NCBI GenBank assembly: GCA_019648995.1 | Contig: BLXT01002128.1 | Coordinates: 133,215-162,329, forward strand | Source: Plakobranchus ocellatus | Taxonomy: Eukaryota; Mollusca; Gastropoda; Plakobranchidae | Direction of reading: 5' to 3' | DNA length: 29,115 bases | Shown: in pieces, positions 20,851-29,115 of the stretch | How the letters are laid out: every line of letters begins with the position of its first letter | How positions within the stretch are numbered: position 1 is the first letter of the stretch | Position numbers and translations under genes: made by a program | Notes under the pieces: generated by a model | Database searches by the model: none | The model's input: the letters and a program-made list of their open reading frames with translations, nothing else | Told to the model about the DNA's origin: nothing

Positions 20851-21721
20851 GAATTTTAATCTATTTCTTTCATTTTGTTAAATATAATAATTAATCAAAA
20901 GTTTAAAAATGCTGAGTTCTCTTAATTCAAAGCTTGTACTACTGAGGACATCATGAAGCAGCTTTTCCCCACTTTTCATTTTTGTCACCATCTCATTAAC
21001 CCTTGAAAATGCAGCAGAGCTAACCCCTGTAAAAAAAATACAAGCAGAAAGTGTTGCACATAATATGCAACATGGGAAAGGCCAAGACAAAGGAAATTGT
21101 CTAAAAAGGACTCCTCAACTACCGATTTCTAAGCAATTCAAGTACATAATAAAACAAATTCGAATCCTCATAGTCTTAACTTAAATTTCCCAATGGAATT
21201 TGATCCACAAATTTCCATTGTATATTACATATCAATTTCTTCCTTATTGACATAATATCAATAGTCCTTTCCATGCCAATAATGCAGAATGCACTATATT
21301 TTAAAACTAGTCAGCATTACATAAACAGTCTTTCTTAAATCTGAATTTTTATTAATTTAGTAGTGATAAAGAAGGACAGACTATAGTCAAATCAACATTA
21401 ACTGTATCTTGAAACCAAGTCCAAATGCTTCACATATTGAATTTTCACATTTTGAATCATTCATTTTGATTCCTTTTGTCATATGTGTGAGCTTTGCAAT
21501 GGTGAAATTAACATAAACTAGTTTTGGTCCTGTGTGCTAGATAACTGAAAAGCATCATTCAAATTTTTATTTAAAATTATAGACAAAGTACACTTTAATG
21601 TACTAACAATAGACATTTTTATTTGAGTTCAGGTTAATCCTGCTAAAGATAACTGCACCAGTACATGTCCTGAGAAGAAACAGGAAGGAAACAAAACAAT
21701 ACTGTTCATGCATGTATTGTA
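20851..21721. other. Intergenic, no feature seen
   Basis: AT-rich spacer between the element remnant and the NDUFA7 3' end. The - strand open stretch at 20878-21090 is not recognisable and has no splice context. Confidence 0.5.
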
Positions 21722-21727
21722 TTTATT
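21722..21727 (-). terminator. Candidate poly(A) signal for NDUFA7
   Basis: TTTATT on the + strand is AATAAA on the gene strand, about 175 nt past the NDUFA7 stop, a typical 3' UTR length. Confidence 0.5.
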
Positions 21728-21899
21728 AAAATGAGAGCAAACTTAAACAGAAATTGAAACCAGTCAATGGCAGAGATCTGTAGTTTTTTTAAATTAAACA
21801 GTTCCACACAGATTGACTCGAAAGTTGTTATATTACTGATCTATAATGGATTACAACAGTATTCCTAATGTTCATGTACAGAGTATCACAATCATTGGG

Positions 21900-21984
21900 T
21901 CACTGTTCGGGCCATGCAGGCTTTCCGGTCTCCCAGTTGTATCCGATTCCCGGCAACGGAGCTTTAGATGTTTGAGCAGATGCC
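21900..21984 (-). CDS. NDUFA7: NDUFA7 terminal coding exon
   Basis: On the gene strand the acceptor is TTTCTGTTAG|GGCATC. The first base completes a Gly codon; then [20 protein letters not shown] and KPAWPEQ, TGA at 21902-21900. PLPG-x-YNW-TG-PAWPEQ is a plausible invertebrate C-terminus, more divergent than the preceding exon. Confidence 0.9.
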
Positions 21985-22807
21985 CTAACAGAAATAAAAA
22001 AACATAATATTATTTATTATTATAAAATATATCTTCTGCAACAAGAGTTTTATAAAAATCTAACACCTTGCACATAATTATTAGCAAAACCAAAATATTT
22101 TCTCTCTGCCCCCTTATGTTTTTGTTGTTTTTTTTACATAAAAGATGCAACACAATTTTTTACTTTATTGCAACATTGACTCACTTGTTGCAAATAAAAA
22201 ATTGTATACATTTGTTTCACCTTTAATCAACTTTCTATTGGCCCAAAAAAAAAAAAAAAAAAAAATTGGGCAGAACTACTATTCTAACTCAATTCATATC
22301 AAACATCCCATGTTTTGTTAAAAGAAGTAAGAGACAATCAGAATTTTCTTCAAACGAGTTCCAGTCAGCAAACACAGATCTACCAGACCCGAAGGCTAGA
22401 AGTGAGGAGGAGGCTCACTTATAAATATATTTCCACATCCCTGCCCCAATCCCATGTTTATGATTGTATTGTAAATGAAAAAAAAAAAAAAAATTTAGAA
22501 CAAGAAAACAAAAATCAATGAATGATAAAATGTTGCACAGTAATGCATTGAGGGATACAAAAATTTAAAACATTTTATAAAACACCTTCATAGTCCAAAA
22601 ATGTTTGCGATATCAAAACTTTGACAGGTTTTGTGTTTCCTAACCATCACTAATTTTTGAGCATTTCTATGTTCTAAGTATGCTGTGTAATGTTATGACA
22701 CTTTTGATAACTTTGTAAAAATCACTAGATCTAAAAAGGTAAACAAAGCTGAAACAATAACTGTAGGCAAACTTGTTAAACTAAAATAGATCTAACCCAT
22801 GCCTTCT

Positions 22808-22877
<70 letters not shown>

Positions 22878-25868
22878 GTGTGTGTGTGTATACAATACTA
22901 AATATTACCTATTGATGGGATGCTGTTTGGTGTTATACTGAGCAATGTTTGAGTACAAGGCAGTAAATCAGTGATACAATTTTCCCCATCTTTCAAAATA
23001 AATCACAATTGTTTATATTTTGAAAAAAATTCCTAAGCAAAACAGGTCTTTCTTGTTGGGAATAAAAATTTTGGCTTTTTCAGGTAACCCTCAGTAAGAC
23101 AATCTCAAAACTAAAGATTTTCCTACACAGAGGAAAGAAATGAGAGCAATACTTAATTCAAATTGATGAAGCTTTTGGTTTATGTACAAGTAAGTCTATG
23201 GTACCCCTTGTTACACTTTGTAAATTTACCCATCGAACCCAGGTGAATGAGTGTAATTGCCTTTGACGGGTGAAGAAAGCCAAACTTGTGAAATGAATTA
23301 ATGAGTTTGAGGCCTATATTGTGTGATGATTTATGAAGGGTGCAGTCACTGGTCCAGCTGAAACCAGAGCATGGGCGAGAATGGGCTGATTGACTAAAGG
23401 GAGGAACAGTGAATTAGCAGAGAAGAAAAGTAATGTATGTAACGGCTTATGGGAGGGACAGTGGATATGCAGAAAAGAAAAGTAAATTAATTAAGAGTAT
23501 ATGGGAAAGAGTGAACATGTAGAGAAGAAAATTAATGTAACTAAGGGCTAATGGGAAGCACAGAGAATAAGTAGAGAAGAAAATTATTGTAACCAAGGGC
23601 TAGTGGGAAAAAGTGAATAAGTATAGAGAAGAAAACTACTGCGGCTATGGGCTACTGGGAGGGACAGTGAATAAATTGAGAACAAAAGTATCGTAACATC
23701 AGCAGTCAGCAAATAAACATATTTTTCCACAAAGGATGTTCACAAGCATGAGTATATAAGTTAATATCTGTGTTTGAGCCTTGTAGCAATTACATATTTT
23801 TTTTTAATCTATTATTCAATAAAGGCAATTTGATTAACTCTTTCAAGACTGATTTTTTTTTGGTACAGACGTAACTCATGCCCATGTAAGGATACCTGTC
23901 AGCACCATTATGTTGGCATATGTCCGGATGGGGTAAAAATTAGTGCCATATATTGGCATACATCCAGAATGAGTTAAAGAGTATGAGCATATATGTTACA
24001 CCTGTGTTTGGGGGAAAAAGGGGGGGAAATGAGGAGGGAGAGCTTGATAATTTTTATCAAACAGCCCTCAGGAGACTATGCTGCTCCATCATTCCAGAAT
24101 AGCAATTTTGACCTATCTAGAACTTCATTTGCCACTCTGAACATTTTTATTCGTTAGGATTTAATTGTTTTCCTCTGTGACAAGAAGAAAGAGAGGAAAT
24201 GTATTTGTCAGCAATCTTGGAGTTTTTAAAGAGTTTTGTTTGTTTTCTTTTTTAAACCTGTTGTCTCTATTCGTACCATTCTAACAAACTATTTAGAACA
24301 GTGGCATATTTAATTTTGAAAGGTTTATAATTGTACAGATTTGTTAGCATTACTGAAATAATTAGCCAAACCCATTTCTGGTTTGTGTCATTTCGCCCAC
24401 AGACATTTTCGGGAAAATAAAATTTACTTTAAAAAAGTTGTTCTACTTTCAATCACTTACAATTACTTAAAATCCCCAACCTCTTTTTTTTTTTTTTTAA
24501 CAAAATACTTCTTTTTTAAAATAATGCCCTAATTAAGAACTGCACATTTTTATGCACCTACCCAGTAATTTTCATTTTGCCTCTGACTGGTATGTTTTCT
24601 TGAGATTAACCTTTTTTTGTTTATTAAGAGATGATCAAATTTTAGAAAATGATTTTACCAATTTGATTCAGGGTGCAGACTGTTTTTATTGGTTTTGAAT
24701 GATAGGGAAAATACAATGCATGGGAACTTCACGTTACTTTTTAGCCCCAACCTTAATTAATTTACAAAATTTGCAGAGCAATAACAAAAAAATCTTAAAG
24801 CAGTCTTTAAAATTGAGTGTCATATAGAATTCATTTTACCCTTCTCCAAGCATCTTTTGTGAGGCATTATACACAACAGTTGGTGGTTCCACTTCTCGGC
24901 GCCCATCTCTGGTGCAATAATAGTTATCTGCCAACTTGCTTGACACGCCAGGAGGAATATTTGGCTTGGGCTGAGTCCTGTAAGTGAGAAAAAAGAATTT
25001 TAATAGTGGTTTAGGTGCAACAAATTATTGGATCTGGGTCTGAAAAATGTCATGATCCTTATCTTCCTCTCCTGCTGATGAGACATTCAAGACAAATTTC
25101 ATATGAAAAAACTTACACAAAATCTTAAATTTTACTTCAAAGCATAAAAATAGAAATATTCACTTCTATACTCTCATAACTATGATTAGATACATGCTAA
25201 TTTTTAACAACTTACATTTGTGATATCAATATGGATCTCAACTCTACGCAAAAAATTCCCATAGGATTCATCCATGAAAATCTCAACTTCATCTTAAAAA
25301 AAAAACTTTTGAGCTCCAACCATCCCATTCCCTCATCATTACCATCTTCAACCCACTGCACATAAGCCCTCCAAATGATAGAACCACAAAGTGAGAGGTG
25401 AGAGGGGCTTTTTTTCCTATGGTAATTGGTTAATATTCATGCATTAAGAGAAGGGGTAAGGGGGGGGAGGCAGAGCTATGAAACTGAGTCTTTGTCTAAA
25501 TGTTAATATGGAGAAGTTCTGGTTCATTAAGGCTTGTGCAATATTTCTTGTGTGGGATGAATCTGTGATAATTATTGAGGAAGAAAAGAGATGAAACATT
25601 GTAAGGTAAGTAAGATGGTTTGTCTTAATAAGTTTATGTTGGTAGATATATGTTTTTTTTTGTGCTGTTATTGTTTATATTTGTATACATTTGGTATTTT
25701 GTCTCGGGCTGGCAAAAAGTGAAAGGGGGCGGGAGAGGAAAAAAAATCAAAGGTATTTTTTTTTTCAATGGCTAGTACTATAAAGTTAGGTTGACAGCCT
25801 AATCTCATTCTCAGTTACCTTTTTGCTATGTATCCTTCATATCTGTGTGTAGATTTCAGCTCATCATG
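21900..25868 (-). CDS. NDUFA7: NADH dehydrogenase 1 alpha subcomplex subunit 7 (complex I B14.5a), C-terminal 90 residues, 3 exons
   Basis: Exons in gene order are 25868-25819, 24977-24840 and 21984-21900 on the - strand, 273 nt in total, with GT..AG introns and matching phases (0, 2, 2). The product runs [90 protein letters not shown], stop. The signature [30 protein letters not shown] is that of NDUFA7, an accessory subunit of the matrix arm of mitochondrial complex I. Human NDUFA7 is 113 residues, so about 20 N-terminal residues are missing. The upstream exon must end in phase 0. It faces DNAI4 tail to tail. Confidence 0.93.
22695..22810. repeat. Interspersed repeat, copy C (partial)
   Basis: GATCTAAAAAGGTAAACAAA at 22738 and TTAAACTAAAATAGATCTAA near 22778 match copies A (7087, 7128) and B (8283, 8321) in the same orientation on the + strand. 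The upstream part (CTTTTGATAACTTTG) also matches. Homology to the right runs into the TA microsatellite. Similarity left of 22695 is too weak to claim. Confidence 0.7.
22811..22892. repeat. (TA)n microsatellite followed by (TG)n
   Basis: About 31 uninterrupted TA units to 22874, then CATGTGTGTGTGTGTATA. It begins exactly where the repeat copy C sequence ends. Confidence 0.97.
23399..23705. repeat. 52-bp minisatellite, six units
   Basis: The unit begins GGGAGGGACAGTGAATAAGT and continues AGAGAAGAAAATTAATGTAA, CTAAGGGCTAAT. Starts are at 23399, 23451, 23503, 23553, 23604 and 23657, steps of 50-53 bp. It is purine-rich on the + strand with no conserved open frame across units. Confidence 0.9.
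23838..23973. mobile_element. 136-bp TTAA-bounded MITE
   Basis: Flanked by TTAA at 23834-23837 and 23974-23977. The ends CTCTTTCAAGACTG and, inward from the right, CTCATTCTGGATG form an imperfect inverted repeat. Internally a segment is duplicated directly: TATGTTGGCATATGTCCGGA (about 23909) and TATATTGGCATACATCCAGA (about 23949). It resembles a short non-autonomous piggyBac-type element. The right end shares CTCATTC with the right end of the 600-bp insertion at 5405-6004. Confidence 0.7.
24840..24977 (-). CDS. NDUFA7: NDUFA7 middle exon, conserved core
   Basis: On the gene strand the acceptor is CTCACTTACAG|GACTCAG and the donor is GGAGAAGG|GTAAAA. It encodes the family signature TQPKPNIPP...[15 protein letters not shown] and [17 protein letters not shown]. 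The first base completes Arg and the last two bases open Gly. Confidence 0.95.
25819..25868 (-). CDS. NDUFA7: NDUFA7 upstream exon in window (50 nt)
   Basis: On the gene strand the acceptor is ATATTTCCAG|CATGAT and the donor is GCAAAAAG|GTAACT. It encodes [16 protein letters not shown] plus two bases of Arg. It corresponds to the LRYQ-I-KRTQP region of vertebrate NDUFA7. The ATG inside CATGATGAG is out of frame and is not the start. The intron to the next exon (24978-25818) holds nothing I recognise. Confidence 0.88.
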
Positions 25869-28612
25869 CTGGAAATATAGTGGAAGAAAAGCAAATAAAT
25901 TATAAAAAAGTAAGAGAAAGCACTCAGCACAGATGACTTTTAAAAGTGTCTTGTTTACACTTACAGTAATAAACCAGCATAACTTACATTATAAAGACAG
26001 CAGATATGGTTTGAAACTAAACAAAAACAAGCACATCTCATTGGCCCAAACAACGTTTCAAATAAAACTCTGAGGAAAAATTATTATTTGTGCAGGATTT
26101 TACTAATCCTTTATGTATAGGTCTTAATTGTGATTGTTTTGAAATGCACTGTGAATTGGATAGTAAAAATGGGACAAAGTAACACCAGTTTTATACAACT
26201 TTATACAGTAAATGTAAACAAATCGAAAACTTGAAAAAGATTTTATGTTCGATCTTCCAGCTTCAAACTCAAATGAGCTTTTGCCTGTTTTATCAAAAAA
26301 TCCTCTTTTAACCTCTAATTAAGATCACCTTTTAGCAGCTACTCCATTTAATTGCAAAATATTTACCAGCTAACAATATGTGTCGATCACCATCTTTCGT
26401 CTAAATAAAATTTTAATTTTAAAGTGAATTAAGCCTCTGAACTTCAGTGTAAAATGAAATGTTTCAAAGTTTAGAAAGAGAAAATTTGGTTGCTGAATTC
26501 AAACAAAAGCAAAAGAAAGTATTTTTCATAAAAGCAATTCCAATAAATATGTTACAATGGTGTACATTTTCCAATAATAATAATAATCAGATCTACTATC
26601 AATACTTCATCCTTTGAAAAAAAAAATGCAATTTTGTTGCAATTGCCATATAAAATCATAACTTTAAGATCAAATCCAAAGAGTTGGGATAAAAAGAAAA
26701 AAATTAAGTTTACTTGTGTGGTCCAATGCATTTTCAGTGTGTGATGTTGAGATCACTTGAAATGCTGAAGTTAAGGATAATCTTTCTAATTTCTGTGGCT
26801 AATGTGAAAGCGGATCACCTAGGGGTTACAGTAATGCTTGCTTACAGGGGACTAAAAATCAGGCCAAATTATAATCTACAAAAATTTTCAAGGAGATAGA
26901 ATCACCATATAAAAATGTATAAGAAATACAGGTGAAATGAAAAATCTACCCACATAACTGCTGAGTTATGAAGGATCTTTACAATTAACAAACATTTTGC
27001 AGCACCTTTTACCCTAGGCCCTCTGCTTGGCACTGAGCAACCGTACATAGACCAAGATTTCAAGTTTAAACTGTAAAGTTTATAAAAAAGGAAATGAGAA
27101 TCACAATTTTTGCATATTTTTGAACTACAAGACTTTTGCGTTCTGTCACATGCACTGATGCTATCTCAGAATAACCCAGGTTAGTCTAGAATCTGAAACA
27201 GCACTTTTTCTTTTTTGTCTTTTTTTGTAAAAGGTAAAGAAAAGATCGGGAAAAAAAACCATTAGGGTGTATTAGCTTGTAATCAATATCTAATTAGAGA
27301 TATCAAAATTAAAGTTATGAAACACAAAAGAAAAATTGTGTTTTGTAATATACACAATCAAACACTGCTGATTAAGTGATTCTATATCATTGGAAGGATC
27401 AATGTGTATGAGATCTTTTGTTCATTCAATGGAAGTAATGAGTTTTTGTTTTACAGCCAAAACACAAAAGAAAAACTCTATTACATATCTAAATTTATGT
27501 CAGTTACTGAAGCACAGAAATTTCATGTTTCGTCACTTATTCCAATTCTATAGTTTAAAAGAAACCTCAAGGTAAACTAGAACCTAGGATTATGCCTTTT
27601 GCCTTTGCTTAATTATTTTGGAAGAGATCAAAACTAAAGATAAACTTAACTATTCACTTATTGGATAATCTCAGTGTAATGGGTAGAAGTGTATGTTATA
27701 GGACACAGAGAAACTCTTTTGAAAGGTATATGCTAAACAATGTAGTAATATCACGCTTCAGGGGTGCTATTTATGCATTGATCAGTTTGCAATACTGCAA
27801 ATTATAACACACACATAAAGACATAATTTATATTTTTTAAGCTGCAAACATTCTCCAAACATGTGTTTGATGTTTTGTGTAGACATGTGTTGAGTAATTT
27901 ATTTTTTTCCTTTGAGAACACCAAACTTGCCTGCCTTGCTAACAGTTTTCCCTTCCATTGCTCGAGAAATTTATTTTGGCTGAGGATCTTTTGTTTGACT
28001 GGCCCTATTCGAAAATGTAATCAAAGCCTGAAAAACACAGTTTTCTCAGATTTTGGCCAACTTAACTCCTGTGTACATTTTACAGGAATTGAGCACCATT
28101 TTCAAGTAGATACTTTTGAATTGCAAATTTAGTTGCTCAATACTTCTTTTCACCGTACAATCTGTTTCTTTCACAAACTACCAGATGGTTTCTTTTCATG
28201 TGAAATTGTAATTCAGGAAAAATTAGAAAACAGACAAATAGCCTGAGTCTAAAATGAACCGGGTGAGAACACCAAAAATAACGTACACAATGACCTATGG
28301 GCCACAAGGATGAGATAGGCACTCTGCTTGGTTGTGCACTATAGCTGATTTATAAATATAAATGAGGTCAGTTAGAGTCTATAAACTTGGTGTCTGGGGA
28401 TGAGGGGAGGTTAAAAGAGTCCTCTATGCAAAATGTTATGTTTTTGGCACTCTTCAGCACCCCAATTCACATTTTGACCCCTGTAGTGTAAACATAAATT
28501 ATATTTTTTTAGTATTAACATTAACTCACATGAATACACCTATCGGTGTCATCATAGTGCAAATAAGTGGATTCAATTTTAATCAACAAGAAGAAGAAGA
28601 CATCGGTGATAT

Positions 28613-28684
28613 AGTTTCAGAATTTCTAAATTTTACAAAAATTTAGTCAGTTTCAGAATTTCTAAATTTTACAAAAATTTAGTC
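28613..28684. repeat. Perfect 36-bp tandem duplication
   Basis: AGTTTCAGAATTTCTAAATT followed by TTACAAAAATTTAGTC is repeated exactly at 28613-28648 and 28649-28684. Each unit contains the inverted repeat CTAAATTTT-AC-AAAAATTTAG. Confidence 0.95.
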
Positions 28685-28741
28685 TTTGACTAGATTATAG
28701 ATGATTGAGATTTAACTCGTAAACCAGTGCTGGACAATGGG

Positions 28742-28790
28742 AGCGTCCGACAGTTAACAAGATTCATGGTACTGGACGCTGCCAGCGTCC
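28742..28790. repeat. GGACGCT/AGCGTCC inverted repeat cluster
   Basis: AGCGTCCGA at 28742 and 28784, with GGACGCT at 28774, gives a perfect 7-bp stem with a 3-base loop (28774-28790). It is an unusually GC-rich, CpG-containing island in AT-rich DNA. Confidence 0.75.
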
Positions 28791-29115
28791 GATGGGTTTG
28801 TTCTGTTTCTGTTAACTTGTTTTGAATTTCACTATTTTTAGACTGACCAAATTATTCCGAAACTACTTTATTTGCCCCGGGGCTACTTCCTATACATTTT
28901 GAACTACAGATCCTATATGAGAAAAAAAAAATTTGCGGTTTATGAGTTAAATCCAGATTTTCCAGATCAATATTTCGAGCTGAATAATCTGTGTCTCTAG
29001 ATTTGGACCTTGTTATATATATCGAGCATAACCTGTATTAAAAAGGCTTTCTAAATGATGAACTGAAAGAGCAAGCATCACAGAAATTTGACCTAGAACT
29101 TAAAAAAAAAAGGGG

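Larger units (their letters stand above)
21985..24839 (-). other. NDUFA7 intron, 2855 bp, repeat-rich
   Basis: It contains a 21-A run with GCCCAA/TTGGGC flanks (22241-22271), interspersed repeat copy C, a TA microsatellite, a 52-bp minisatellite and a TTAA-bounded MITE, all listed separately. I see no exon in the rest, including 23978-24839. Confidence 0.7.
25869..29115. other. Probable 5' intron or upstream region of NDUFA7, no exon found
   Basis: I looked on the - strand for a phase-0 donor preceded by an ATG-initiated frame resembling the NDUFA7 N-terminus and found none. The region is AT-rich with a few short open frames and local repeats (28613-28684 and 28742-28790, listed separately). 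Confidence 0.5.

Noticed and set aside
22241..22271. 21-A run as the poly(A) tail of a retroposed element
   Set aside because: The symmetric GCCCAA/TTGGGC flanks are curious, but there is no element body, target duplication or pol III promoter upstream, so it is treated as a homopolymer.
27016..27047. Possible NDUFA7 start exon on - strand (ATG...CCTAGG|GTAAAA, phase 0)
   Set aside because: The phase fits, but the 12-residue product MYGCSVPSRGPR has no resemblance to NDUFA7 N-termini and the donor is weak.
28152..28200. Possible - strand start exon MKRNHLVVCERNRLYG with donor GTGAAAAG
   Set aside because: It ends in phase 1, incompatible with the phase-0 start of the 25868-25819 exon, and the protein is not similar to NDUFA7.
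28530..28570. Strong-looking - strand donor (ATTCAT|GTGAGTTAA) near an ATG
   Set aside because: The frame leaves two extra bases and gives MMTPIGVF, neither phase-compatible nor family-like. It could only be a 5' UTR exon, for which there is no evidence.

Overview
The window is animal nuclear DNA: AT-rich, with short coding exons bounded by GT..AG introns, long homopolymers and microsatellites, and many decayed mobile elements. The tick of sequence style (T-rich introns, CTAGATCTAGATCT-type motifs, gene content) suggests a lophotrochozoan, probably a gastropod mollusc. That placement is a guess from general impression, not from a search. There is no bacterial-style operon, rRNA, tRNA or CRISPR array.

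Two protein-coding genes lie tail to tail. On the + strand, eleven exons from 450 to 17220 encode the C-terminal 379 residues of an axonemal dynein intermediate chain. It matches the DNAI4 (WDR78; Chlamydomonas IC138) family best: a WD40 propeller plus a short acidic, Ser/Thr-rich tail. All exon junctions join in frame and the N-terminal part lies upstream of the window. On the - strand, three exons (25868-25819, 24977-24840, 21984-21900) encode the C-terminal 90 residues of NDUFA7 (B14.5a), an accessory subunit of mitochondrial complex I. Its first exon was not found and probably lies beyond the right edge. The two products do not work together (ciliary motility versus respiration); their adjacency is only positional.

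Layout: 1-66 simple repeat; 450-17220 DNAI4 exons and introns; 17221 to about 18490 the DNAI4 3' UTR with candidate poly(A) signals; about 19330-20850 a decayed multicopy mobile-element gene containing an inverted copy of itself; 21722-21984 the NDUFA7 terminal exon and 3' UTR; 21985-25868 NDUFA7 introns and exons; 25869-29115 non-coding sequence, probably the first NDUFA7 intron.

The most interesting structure is in the introns. They hold at least three insertions bounded by TTAA, as expected of piggyBac-type elements. One of these sits precisely inside a 33-bp tandem array whose own unit supplies the TTAA target. There is also an interspersed repeat present three times, two copies of which flank a DNAI4 exon in direct orientation, and three different minisatellites (39, 33 and 52 bp periods). 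No previously undescribed multi-gene system is evident.
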